This document shows positions 25,380 through 36,503 of a DNA stretch of 64,000 nt, in pieces. A program made the translations under genes and the position numbers. Each line of letters starts with the position of its first letter. Position 1 is the first letter of the stretch. This DNA comes from Rhizophagus irregularis. Its lineage: Eukaryota > Glomeromycota > Glomeromycetes > Glomerales > Glomeraceae. A model generated the notes under the pieces. That model was given only the letters and a program-made list of their open reading frames with translations, was not told where the DNA came from and did no database searches. The DNA is taken from contig NC_089442.1 in NCBI RefSeq assembly GCF_026210795.1, forward strand, positions 2,790,001 to 2,854,000, read 5' to 3'.

Positions 25380-25640
25380 GTTGCCAAATAGGTGTTTAAA
25401 AATCATCCAAGTACTGTATTGTCAAATACATTTTTAATAGAACCCTCTGATCAGAAGGACATTGTGTAATCTCTACTTTCTTATAATGATAAATTAATCT
25501 GAGATTTAAGAACTTCCAACCAAAATCAACAGTACTATGAAGTCCTATAATATCTCTCAAGAATTTTGTTCATTAAGCACTGGTGCATTACAGAATCCAA
25601 AAGGCATAATTATATAATAATATGTGATAATAATATTTCA
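25380..25640 (-). mobile_element. Decayed Ty3/gypsy-like reverse transcriptase fragment
   Basis: Minus-strand translation near 25610-25560 gives IMPFGFCNAP, which matches the gypsy RT block MPFGLCNAPATFQ; one base out of frame it continues as QCLMNKIL, the residues that normally follow. At about 25400 the same strand gives QYLDDF, resembling the YxDD catalytic block, although the spacing is larger than usual. Several frameshifts and stops show it is dead. The identification rests on these short motifs only. Confidence 0.4.
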
Positions 25641-27515
25641 CTACCATCCTCCTTCTCTTCATATTTTTTAAGGTTTTACTCTTATTAATAAAAAGTTATA
25701 TACAAGTATTCTACATGATAGTGTTGGAAATTGTTAACCAACACCCAATTTGGTACATTTCTTGAAATGCTAAATATGTTATATATACAGTATTTCACCT
25801 TTCCCCATTTAACATTCATAAGGTCAGTCCATCAGTATTTCTGAATCATTGAAACATTCAACATCTGGCAGCAGATTCGTCAGTTTTTCTACATTTATCG
25901 GTATGTTCTACTGTCTCTGTACTCTTTTTTTTATTAGTTTTTTCCATTATTTTTCACCGAAAAAAATGAGAAAAAATAAAGTTAACCATGATTAACTTTT
26001 GTTTAGGAGTGATATTATAAAAGAGTTTTCCATCATAATTATTACAAATATTTGTATAATATTTGAATAAATTAAATTGTCTAAGAACAGTAAGACAAAA
26101 AATATTTGGACAATAAAAAATTTGTATTCTATGGATATTGAAATAAGATATCTATTTAAATTTAATATTTTACGGATTGTTTTTCCATAATCTAATTAAA
26201 CTCATGTTGTTACTTTAACACCATAATAATTTCTTGTCTGTCCTATTAGGGTGATGGTCTTGTATTTATAGACTAGATATTTATTTACAGCTTTTAAAGT
26301 TGGTAAATATCTTAAAACTTTCTTTTATTATGATTTCGTATTGAGATATTTCTAACATACTTTTGCCAACAGTAATTTCTCTTAAAACATCTTAATTCAT
26401 ATTCCACTTTTCCTTATTATTTATGTATCTGAATATAAGATATTACTTGTCTATATGTATATATTTGATTGGTAAAGACTACATATGTACGTGAATGACC
26501 TTTAGCCATTTGTGATAGGTTTTCTGTTAACGTTTTCAACCACCCGGTAGGGGAGAGTTAGTAGAATGGCAGTAGTATTATTAGATGGGCCAGGTGTTAT
26601 GACACATTTAATGATTTTATCAAGCACATTTTGTGAAATGATTTTAATCATGATCTAATACATAAATGACCATTTTTGTACCATAAAAGTGGAGTATATG
26701 AATGCAATTTATCCAAAAAACTAAATTGCTTCTCACTATAAAAAGTATGTTTTCTGCCTGCATCCTAAATTATCTACCATCGCTGAGTTATCACTTAAAA
26801 CATATTCACTACAAGATCTTGCAACATAAGCTCTGAAGGAAATGATTGATTTCATTCATAATAGACTTAGCTTATCTGAATTTCAATTAGAATATATAAA
26901 TAAATACTTGCGAATATAATAAATCTTTCTGGTGTTTTAATATTCTTATAAAGATTTCATTTATTGATTCTTTTTTCAGTTTTTAGATATGTCCAATTTA
27001 AGTTGCTATTTATCAGAATAAGAATTAATGAAAAAATCCCTTTCTTAAAGTGTCTTTTTAAGAGTTAAAGTAGAAGCATATTTCATAAATATCCGTTTAA
27101 GTTATAGTTATTATATTAATATTATCACAATCTAGAGTATTTATTATAGAATGAATTATCATTTTATTACCAATTCCTTTTGATCTTTGAAAGTTTGACT
27201 TATGTTGAGTTTATGTGAAATTTTATTAATGTCGTTTACATACATATATAACTTGTACCATTTAGATTGATAGGCTTAAATCTTGAACATGATTTTAATT
27301 GTTTTGGTTAATTCACATTTCATGATTATTATTGTTGATAAAAGAATTTAATGAATTTAATAAGTATACAGTTAAATGTGTATTTATTTGGTTATAAAAT
27401 TTTGGTTATCAATTTATTTTTTTTTAAAAAAAAAAAATTTAGAAATTGAGGCTTTTTAAGGTCTGTTTATATAGATAATTTGCTTGTCTTTAGAAATCTT
27501 AAATGGAATTCTATT

Positions 27516-27535
27516 AAAAGCCCCCTGGGGCTTTT
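27516..27535. repeat. Strong 9 bp-stem GC hairpin
   Basis: AAAAGCCCC and GGGGCTTTT are separated by only two bases. It resembles a bacterial terminator, but in this eukaryotic setting it is more likely part of a transposable element. Confidence 0.7.
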
Positions 27536-27574
27536 TATTGTTAATCATATGAAATCAAATGTGTTCTTGATAAT

Positions 27575-27665
27575 GATGGCTTATCTGTTATGGCTTATCT
27601 ATCATGGCTTATTTGTCATGAATTGCGCAATACCACTACGCCACTGTGCGCGAGACCTTAGTATT
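27575..27665 (-). repeat. tRNA A-box-like segment with short tandem repeats (possible SINE piece)
   Basis: The minus strand contains TGGCGTAGTGGT (27643-27632), close to the tRNA internal A-box TRGCNNAGYNGG, enclosed by a GCGCA/TGCGC stem. Directly beside it are three copies of a 14-15 bp ATGGCTTATCT unit (27575, 27590, 27604). A full tRNA cloverleaf cannot be built, so this is at most a tRNA-derived SINE fragment. A second A-box-like string occurs at 44958-44972. Confidence 0.35.
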
Positions 27666-28556
27666 ATTAATATACTGTGTCCAATATTGTAACACATGAA
27701 ATAAAACAATATTCAGAATTTAGAAAGGACTATATTTTAACTTCCAATTTTTATAAAGTATTAAACAAAGTGAATATATAAAACAGAAATTGATTTGTAA
27801 ATTTAACTATCATTCTTTGGTTAATTAATAGCTACAAAGTTAATTTTTGATCTTAATTTATTATAAAGTTTTAGCATTGACATTTTTTTTAACGATTTGC
27901 ACGATATTGTTATATCAAACTTCCTTCTAAACAAATATTACTTTTAATAAAGTAAATCTACAATAATGATTAGTAAAAATATCGGGTTTCAACCGTTATC
28001 TCTATCCAATAAGTCAGTTATTGTTCAGTTATTAGGAATACTGTGGTGACCAATAGGATAATGCTGATTTCATTATCGTATGTCTTATAAATCCCGTTAA
28101 AAATAATTTACTGACTTAAGAAAGATCATTAGAACATTTCCTTTCAATATTAAATATTATTGAATATATGAACTTCTAATCGACTGAATAAATATAAAAA
28201 AAATAAACGGATCTAAATCACACGCTATTTTATCAAAATATATAATTTATATATTATTATTATTTATATATATATATTTTTTTAATAAATTTAATTTTAT
28301 ACTAAAGAAAGAAATATCGAAGTGTATCATATCACGTATTTTATACTCTGTCCGGATTTATTAATTAAGTTATCAATCAATTATTACCGTAAAAATGAAA
28401 AATTGTTTACAAATTTAACAATTCAACTAACCTTTATTTCTCTATATATTATTATTTAAATTACAAACTAAGAACTTATTATTATATACTAATCTTAGTG
28501 TTTAAATAATTCTAAAAAAAAACAAAAGTATAAAAACTATCTATAAACCAATGAAA

Positions 28557-30649
28557 TTACAGTATATCTAAAAAGAAAAAAATAAATTAATTTAATTTTA
28601 GAGATACAGTATAATTTATTTAATTACTTACCATCAGGAATTTCTAAATTATCCTGGTCCTCAGAATGAAGATTTGCATTTTTATATTTTTCTTCGTCTA
28701 AAAAATAAGTGCAAAATACTCAGAATAATCAAAGTGGATTGATTGATCGAAAGAAATTTTAATATATACCATCAAGATCAATTTGAATTTTCTTTATGTG
28801 TTGTTGGAATGCATTCATTTCCTGATTAACTTTAATAAAGAAATTATGATTTAATATAAAAATATATAATAAAAAGAATATAAATTATATTAACTATTAA
28901 TTACTCACTACTGCTGTTTGAACTTATATTATTAATATCTGAATAAGTAAAAAAAAAAAGTTAATATCATATGAAAGTATATTATAATTATAACCTTATT
29001 TACTAAAGATACATTACATACCTTCTTGTTTCTCTAATTTAATTAATATAATAAAATTGATGATTTAATATTAATTATTTAATATTAATTTTAGCAAATA
29101 ATTTAAATACAGGATAAATAATATTAAATATTTTTACCTTCTGTTACATTTTTAGGTTCTGGTGTCCCTTCAAAATAATGAACTTTACTTGTGCTTGCAT
29201 CATGATTTTTTGAATTTAAATTGTCTAAATTGTCTGAATTAATAGAATTATTATCTGATTGATTTGGCTCTTCTTGATAATATGATTTCCTGATTTTCAT
29301 TAGTTCTTTTCCAAGAGTATTTATATTCGGTCTTTTTAATGGATCAGCATCCCAACATTGTTCTATTAATTTGCTGTATTCTAAAGGAGTTCCTGGTATA
29401 ATATTTGGTCTCATTCCATTAACTATTTTTATTGCAAGATCATAATCATATTCATAATCATTAAATGGTAATTGAGCTGATGAAATTTCCCACATAAGCA
29501 TACCAATACTATAAATATCAGATGCAAAAGTAAATTCTTTTCCATTAATAACTTCAGGAGCTACGTATGGTAAATTTCCATATAATGGTTTGTTAGCCGG
29601 TCTGCTAAATTCGAAATCACAAATATACCATTGACCCGATGATAATAATATATTCCTTGAATGCAAATTTTTATGTACGATATTGGCAACATGAATTCTA
29701 GAAATTGAAATAACTATATCGCACATAATAGAAATTTTTTTATTCCATGTAAGTATATTATGATTTTTGGATACATAATTTTTTAAATTCTCGTCCATTT
29801 TTGAAATTACAAGAAAAATAATTTTATTAGTTTGATCCTGGGTTAAACCATAACACCTAGTAATTTCCATACATTTGTTACTTAAATTTAAATGTGTTAA
29901 GATCTACAAAGAGTAAAAATTATTATCAGTTATATCAATTAATTAAAACTTATAATAAAAATATAAGTAAATACCTCTTCAGGCCAATTTCCATTTATAT
30001 TTTCAATATTATCTAATTTCTTAAGTATCACTGGACATGTTCCACTTCTAATTATTTGTTGTTTCTTAACGTCCCATTCATTATAAAATCCGTTAATCCA
30101 AGTTGCCAAATAAATTTCAGAGAATTCTCCTTCATTTAGATATCTTATATTTTGTAAATTATTGTATGGAATCCACTCAACTATTCTATTAGGAGCGAGC
30201 GATTCCATTTGATATTTTTGTATTAATTTATCGATTTCATCATTTTCGGATGTCCAGTTAGAAAAATTAGCTTTTAAATAATTTCGTATACAATGCTCAC
30301 AATAATATATAGCTAAACAATCTTCTTGACAATTTTCACAAGATCTCTTTATTCCTTCATTATGAAGAACTTTATCGTGGTCATAAAGTCTATTGAACGT
30401 TTTCATTACAACGGTTTTATTCTCTTCTGTCAAAACTTTATCATTAAGAATCATTTGTTTTCTAAATTCATGTCGCTTTGTCAAGTCATTGTAAGTCTCC
30501 CAATCCATAGATTCATTTGCTCTACGTATTGCATCAAGTTGTGCTTTAACGCCACGCATACTTGAAAATATAGTATAGATACGGTAAAATATGTAAGTTA
30601 ATGGAAAATTGCGGATTAGTGATTTTAATAAATTTGTTAGATCTGTCAT
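28557..30649 (-). CDS. TKL-type protein kinase homologue with HKN in place of HRD, seven exons
   Basis: Minus-strand exons 30649-29975, 29903-29138, 29033-29022, 28938-28909, 28829-28770, 28697-28632 and 28567-28557 join in frame to 539 codons plus stop. N-terminal half: a cysteine cluster C104-x2-C107-x3-C111-x5-C117-x2-C120, then a linker ending in WIPYNNL that precedes the kinase domain. Kinase domain (about 165-450): short glycine loop GEFSEIY, Lys210 in VILK, HKNLHSRN (302-309) with Asn where the catalytic Asp belongs, DFE (321-323), APE (340-342), and the TKL-like SDIYSIGMLMWEI. Metal-binding Asp and Lys are kept, the catalytic base is not, so it is likely a pseudokinase or a very weak kinase. 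The C-terminal tail is polar, built from small exons, one of only 12 nt. The acceptor of exon 5 was chosen at 28830/28829 because the next AG (8 nt on) leads to an early stop. Confidence 0.85.
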
Positions 30650-31743
30650 TATGTCTATTAGAATCGATTTTACTTTGAAGTTTATGTTAAATTATTAGAT
30701 ATTTGATTCCGCTAATATAATACCCGAGTGTCATTTTTATATTTTTTATTCGATAAACTTTAAAACAATGAAAGTTCGGAATCCGGAGTTAATCATACCT
30801 TGTGTAACAATTATTATAATGAAAGAATGTAAGACAAACTTAGACTAATTCATGAATTGCCAATTTTGGAAATGGTGAAATGTGTGACGTTTTATAACGA
30901 TTTGCAGAATTCTATAATTGACGAAAAAAAAGAAAAAATACGTTTAATCTGTTATATTGTTTTGATTATTCCGATCTAATTGACCGAACTAAAAAAAAAG
31001 GAAATAATCAAAAAAAAATAATAAATAATAATATATAATAATCAAAAATAGTCGAAAATAACTGCATTATTTTTTATTTTTTACTGATTACAGAATTCCG
31101 CAATAACATATGCTATTTCAGCTTTGCTTTGCAGGACATTACCTCGCTTTAACAAATGATGTAAAATCATGACTAATTTAAAATGTTAAATGACATCTAA
31201 ACTGCACAAGTAAATGATAAATGATAAAATGATATATGTCATTTTTAAGTGATAATGTCATTAATAATCGTCATTACAATTAATAATACATTTTATTGGT
31301 GCATTACATAATTAATATGTTGATCGCTAAAAAGCATATCGTTAATTTCCGAAAATACGGTTAATAATGTTAAACAATGTCATTCGGGAGATTTGGGGAT
31401 ATGACACTAATTTACTGTTTGTTTATTAAATCTAAAGATTTATCAATCTTTTTTTTTTTGATTCATTTTTTTAAATTATATTTCATACTTTCAATTTATC
31501 AAGTTGTTACTTTGTGATAATTAAAATTGGTAAAGAAAACCACAATTTTTTGTGAATTTTTAACTAGATAACCCCAAAGCCAATAAAAAGGCAGTATGTT
31601 TTTCATGTACAAGAAAATATACATCGCCTCTTGCTATTTTTGTTATGCGTCTAATAATTAATTAATAAAGCGTTATTATGTCGCAACCATTTGAAAAAAT
31701 GTGAAAATTTTGCTATCAAAAAAATCTATTATTATAATTATTA
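30650..31743. other. Intergenic region upstream of minus-strand kinase
   Basis: Presumed promoter of the kinase gene next to 30650, otherwise AT-rich DNA without a recognisable gene or repeat. Confidence 0.5.
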
Positions 31744-32135
31744 TTATTTACCTTTTTGGAAGATAAGGAGATACATGGTTATTTGGATTTATTGCTCCCG
31801 AATTTACGCTACCGCATTCTTTCAAAGTTGCCAAATCAATTATCCGAATCAATTATAGAACAGTTAAAAGCTTATGTAATTGGTGTTACCGTAGCCTTTG
31901 ATGTGTTGGACCAATATTAATAAACAAGAACATCTTTTGGAATTGTATTAATTAAATCGCTTGGTAAAACATCTGATTCTTCTGAAACTCAGCATAATCT
32001 GTTACTCCTGTTTGGAAAAATTAATAATATGTATTTAATTGAGAATATCGCCATGGCCAAAATTTATGGGGTAGCGGCATAATTCAATTCTTCCTTTTCA
32101 CACAAAATATTCGAAGGCAAAGAAATAAAGGTATT
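31744..32135 (+). pseudogene. Decayed protein-coding exon of unknown family
   Basis: One plus-strand frame stays protein-like over nearly 390 bases, interrupted only by TAATAA at about 31918 and one TAA near 32080. It yields ordered blocks such as HGYLDLLLPNLRYRILSKLP and NIAMAKIYGVAA with normal amphipathic character, unlike the flanking DNA. There is no start codon or clear splice context. I do not recognise the family. It is most simply the remnant of one exon of a host or transposon gene. Confidence 0.45.
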
Positions 32136-32386
32136 GAGCATTATGCATTATTATTATATTTGTATTTAGCGTTTTTTTTCATCAACTTGAAACGGAGTAG
32201 TAAATGGATAGTATAATTTGTCGTCAACTTATGACAATAAAAAATTTATTTTCTGTTAAGAATTGTACTATTATTGCAATAATAATACGATTTTAACCAA
32301 AGAAAATTTTTTTCGGAAAACTTTTTTTTAATCTGCACATCGGAATGGTTGATCATCGAAATCGAAAATTCTGAAATACAACATCA

Positions 32387-33054
32387 AGGTAAATCGTTCC
32401 ATATAGATTAGTCCAGAAATATGTGGAATTTCCATACATTCCCACATATCCTGCATGGATCCACATATTTCAAATATCGTTTTGTCCACAGCGTATTTAG
32501 TACTCAAAATTCACAACATCAAATATTATGTAAGTATGTGAAAATCTAAGTTGATGAATATGATAGGTCCGTAAAATAGGACGATTCTAATTTTTGTTTA
32601 TTATTATTATTATTTGAAAATATAGCCGAATTTTAAAATTAAAATTCATACCGAATTTTTTAATTTAAATAAGGGTATTTTTAATTAGCTATAACGCACT
32701 AGGCTTTTTAAATGTTCTATACTATGCATTTTTCTTTCACTTTACTGCAGCATAATTTCAGCACTTTGATTAAATATAGTGGGTTATTTTTCTTAAATGA
32801 AGTTTGAAACAAAATTTATTAAAATATTTTATGAGATATAGTAATATTATAACCTCATCAGGAAATTTTTTCCACCACATCAAAATATTGTGGAATTATG
32901 TGGAAATCTGAGTATTTTCCAAATACCCTGTGACGAAATACATGGGTATTTTCGGTGTAGATCCACAAAAATTCTACGTAGAATATATGGAAATGTATGG
33001 AATTCCACATATTTCTGAACTAATCCTTATAAAATTACGTGGACCGATCTACCT
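32387..33054. mobile_element. ~670 bp non-autonomous DNA element with long inverted repeats
   Basis: The left end AGGTAAATCGTTCCA and the right end (other strand) AGGTAGATCGGTCCA begin a match that continues through ATTAGTYCAGAAATATGTGG and beyond, about 75 bp with some gaps. The interior is non-coding. No target-site duplication is obvious, so the outer edges are approximate. Confidence 0.7.
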
Positions 33055-33095
33055 AAAAAATTTCATGATAGTATTTAGGATTTTTTCTTAAATGT

Positions 33096-33664
33096 CTTAC
33101 GAAAAAAATGTGTCCAGAAAAATGCTTTGAAATTGTCCGGGATATAATGCACAAATTTCGGACAAGACTGAGTATCCAGAAAACTTCCGGAAACGATCAC
33201 GTTTTGGAACATTTTCTGGATATTCATTTAAGGCCCTAGTCCAAAATGATGATCATCACTTGCGTAGACTTTGAAATTCCAATCATAATTAGCAATGATA
33301 GCACTTTTGCCTGCTCTTGGATGTCAATAAAGGTTTTGACTACTAGATTTGGTATTTTTGCATTTTTGTGAAAATTAATTAAATTTAAATTTATTTTATC
33401 CTTTTTTAGAAATACTGTCCAAGATTTTCTGATTTTTTTTTTTTCATTTTCCGGAATTTGTCTGGATTTGATTTTATGTCCTGTCGATCTGTTCGGAATT
33501 TGTCCAATTTGAAGAATTTAGTACAAATTCCGGACATACCAAGGTTCAGGACAGTTCAGGACAGATAAAAAAAAAATTGTACATTTTTCGGACGTGCAGA
33601 TTTTATAACTGGACATATTTCGGAAATTTCGCTGACATATTCCGGACATTTATTTTTCGTAGGG
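33096..33664. mobile_element. ~570 bp inverted-repeat element rich in TCCGGA motifs
   Basis: The left end CTTACGAAAAAAATGTGTCC pairs with the right end read on the other strand, CCCTACGAAAAATAAATGTC. Both halves are studded with variants of TTCCGGACA / TGTCCGGAA. It lies only about 40 bp beyond the previous element. It is non-coding. Confidence 0.6.
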
Positions 33665-33879
33665 AATTTCCTTTTCTTACTCTTTACGTCATTTTTCTTC
33701 CTTCTCTTGAACTTTTTTCTTTGTTATTTGAATAATTTGAATAATTTTTCCTGTATTTCTAGTTTTACACATTGATTCAGTAGTCCGATTTGAAATCGAA
33801 CACAATATTACAATCGGAGAATACTGACCGATAATAAGGATCATTTTAAGTTATTATTTTACCATTTAGAAATCATAAT

Positions 33880-34257
33880 TATTTGCTACAGTATGAAACT
33901 ATAGAAGGAAACAATTTACAAACTGATCATAAAATATTGGTAGCGACGATTATGATCAAAGAAAACATTAAATACAAAAACCATAAATGTACAATAAACG
34001 GATAAAGATTGGAAAATAGATTAATAGAAGACACTGACCTAAATTTGGACAATAAGAAAAATGCGTGGAATAGTATAATTAAGATTTTTAAAGAAGAACG
34101 TGGCCAAATTTTAGAAATAAGTAAGAAAAGAATTAACAACTCAGATAATAGATCAGAAGATGAAGTGGATTTAGATATTAAACTTAAAAAATTCAACAAA
34201 CTTGAACAACAGATAAGAATTATTAACAAAATAGTTGGAATTGTTAATTTATATTAA
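33880..34257 (+). mobile_element. LINE relic, endonuclease C-terminal part
   Basis: The plus-strand frame gives TDHKILVAT (33922-33948), resembling the SDH block that ends APE-type endonucleases of non-LTR retrotransposons, followed by a charged linker that is open (apart from one stop near 34007) to 34257. The matching RT fragment lies beyond the next element at 35160. Confidence 0.45.
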
Positions 34258-34396
34258 GAATAAAGCGTGGAAAATTTTATTAGGGAAAGAGATACGAGTA
34301 AAATTTTTTCTTAATCACGTGATCGTAATATAAAAACACGGGGTTAAAATATTGAAAGCGGTAAATATATATAGATACGTAATTAAGTTGGTATAG

Positions 34397-35145
34397 GACA
34401 TTTTGCCGAAAGCCGTTTCTCCGAAACCATTTCCCCGAAGCCATTTCGCCGAAACCATTTCGCCGAAGCCATTTCCCCGAAGCCATTTCGCCGAAACCAT
34501 TTCGCCGAAGCCATTTCGCCGAATGTTATTTCGCCGAATGATTATTTCGCCGAATGAACTTTTCGCCGAACGGCCGAAACATTTATTATTACATTTGTTT
34601 ATTTTATTGTTTTTATACTAAATGCATGACGAAATCTTTTTCTAGAAAAATTTTTGAATTAGCTAATTTTTATTAAATTTGTCTTGTTATTTATAATATA
34701 TTAATCATTTTTACTGAATAAATGTTTTCAGGAAATAAAGTTATTTATTTATTGCTTAACAATTAATATCAGTTACTTGAATGTTAAAGTGATAATATCA
34801 TAGAAGAAAAGACACTTAAAAATAAAAACGTTTATTTAATTTTTATTCTTATTAAAAAATAAGTGACGTAGCAAAAGAATGTAAATAGAAACTAAAAAAA
34901 TGAAAATATTTTTAAAGTACTCAATCAAGAATCGAAGATATTATTCAACGTCTACTGTAAGTTTTATTTTATACATTTGTTATTTGTATATTTGAGTGTA
35001 AATCAGAATATCTATTAAAGGTTCCTGATATAATTTAATAAATAAATAAAAAATTTTTTATTTTCATTGCTATCATTTCTATCATTTTCGACGAAACGTC
35101 CCTTCGACGAAACATCCCTTCGGCGAAATGGCTTCGGCGTAACCA
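34397..35145. mobile_element. CGCCGAA-repeat element lying within the LINE relic
   Basis: The left part (34403-34575) is a tandem array of about a dozen 14-15 bp units CATTTCGCCGAARC. The right end (35090-35140) carries the same motif inverted (TTCGGCGAAATGGCTTCGGC). The AT-rich interior is non-coding. An isolated matching end, GGACATTTCGCCGAAAGCC, occurs at 51787-51805, so this is a dispersed family. Open frames across the array in both directions are by-products of the repeat. Confidence 0.6.
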
Positions 35146-35159
35146 GAATTCATAAGGGA

Positions 35160-35440
35160 TAATAGTGAATGCTGCAGCTTTTATGGATGACACAACATTA
35201 ATTGCAAGAAATAAAGAAAGGGAAAGGATGATTAAAATATGTCATGAATTTTTTAATATCAACGATATTTATGCGAACGTTAAAAAATATGAATTATAGT
35301 ATTGACAAGGAATTAAGAATAGATGGTAAGACAATTAATAAAATAAATAATGTGGAAGGTAATAGATACTTGGGATTTTATTTCAGATACGATAAATCTA
35401 TGTTCGTAGAATTAATGATAAGGCAGTTAAATTGATGAGA
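35160..35440 (+). mobile_element. LINE relic, reverse transcriptase core
   Basis: The frame starting near 35169 yields AAFMDDTTLIARNKERE, with the F-x-DD catalytic block of non-LTR reverse transcriptases at 35180-35191, then ICHEFFNINDIYANVKKYE. The following part continues one frame over with RYLGFYF (about 35365-35385), the post-catalytic block typical of these RTs. One frameshift and stops show it is dead. DNA between the endonuclease remnant and this block (several hundred codons in a full LINE) is missing, replaced by the CGCCGAA element. Confidence 0.6.
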
Positions 35441-36480
35441 TGAAAAGGATTGAGTGATATACAGATAATAGCGGTGTGGAATATTGTGATTATATCGAGA
35501 ATTGAGTATCAGCTGTCTGGAGTGATATTAAGAAGATATATATGGTCTTAAACATATATACTGTAGGAGACGCGTTAAATTTTGAACGAAGAAAATATTA
35601 AAATATGTGAATACGATATAATAAGTAATAAAGATGGATCCCAAGAATAATATAGATTTAGATAATTCACCCAATTAACGTATTGATGCTATTGACCAGG
35701 TGATAGATGCAAATAGTAGGTTAATAGATTTATTAAAGAATAATAGTATTATATTACTTGATGACGTAAGGAATAATGTTATAAATTAGTGGGTCGAGTA
35801 GAAGATAATAGAAGAAAGGAATATAAGGCGTGATTATGTGACAACGTTTAATATTTATGATCGTTACAGAGGTACAATATTAAAATAAGTTCAATAGCTC
35901 TAATAAATGACGATGATTTAATACGTGCGATTTTACACACTATTATTATAGTATTGTTGTTAGTTGAAAATAATGTAATGTTAAATTTAATATGTGACAA
36001 AAGGGTTATTGAGGTCATCACATGTTTTATTAATACCAATAGTGAACGGAAAAGATTGGATAACAAGAGTTATCATTCGTAGAATGTTGGTTGAAGAATA
36101 TTAATGTGACGCTCGCAGATGATCAAGAATTTGATAATAACGATCAAAATATAGCTTTAACCAATAATGATATTAAAACATGGAAACATATATAGATATG
36201 TAAATGTAATCAAGAATAAACACAAGAAATTTTATATCATACGATTGTTGAATTAGAAAAATGAATATGTGAAGAGAAATGAAGAAGATAAAAAGATTAT
36301 AATTAGAAGAATTAACGTTAATTTTGTAGAGATTTGTCAGGAGCCATCTCGGATTTTTCCAGATAAAACTAAATTATGGGAAATAGTAAGAAGTGTTTTT
36401 TAATCATAAATTTAATATGATTGAACGGAATAAAGATTCGCTAGGAGTAATTAGAGAAACATGAACGCATGCGTTACTAA
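35441..36480. other. Probable tail of the LINE relic, heavily decayed
   Basis: Plus-strand fragments retain Lys/Glu-rich coding-like texture, but no frame is open for long and no motif can be named. It ends near a T12/A11 palindrome at 36481-36503. Confidence 0.3.
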
Positions 36481-36503
36481 TTTTTTTTTTTTAAAAAAAA
36501 AAT

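Larger units (their letters stand above)
25641..28556. other. Gene-poor region before minus-strand kinase
   Basis: No coding gene. It holds a T9/A12 palindrome (27417-27437), a strong GC hairpin (27516-27535), short tandem repeats and a tRNA-promoter-like segment (annotated separately). The last part is the 3' flank of the kinase gene. Confidence 0.5.

Noticed and set aside
27516-27535. Hairpin plus T-run as a rho-independent terminator
   Set aside because: The window is eukaryotic (spliced genes), so a bacterial terminator is not expected.
34280-34621. Overlapping open frames on both strands with repeated NGFGE/SPKPF-like peptides
   Set aside because: They arise purely from the CATTTCGCCGAA tandem array; all frames over a 15 bp stop-free repeat are open.
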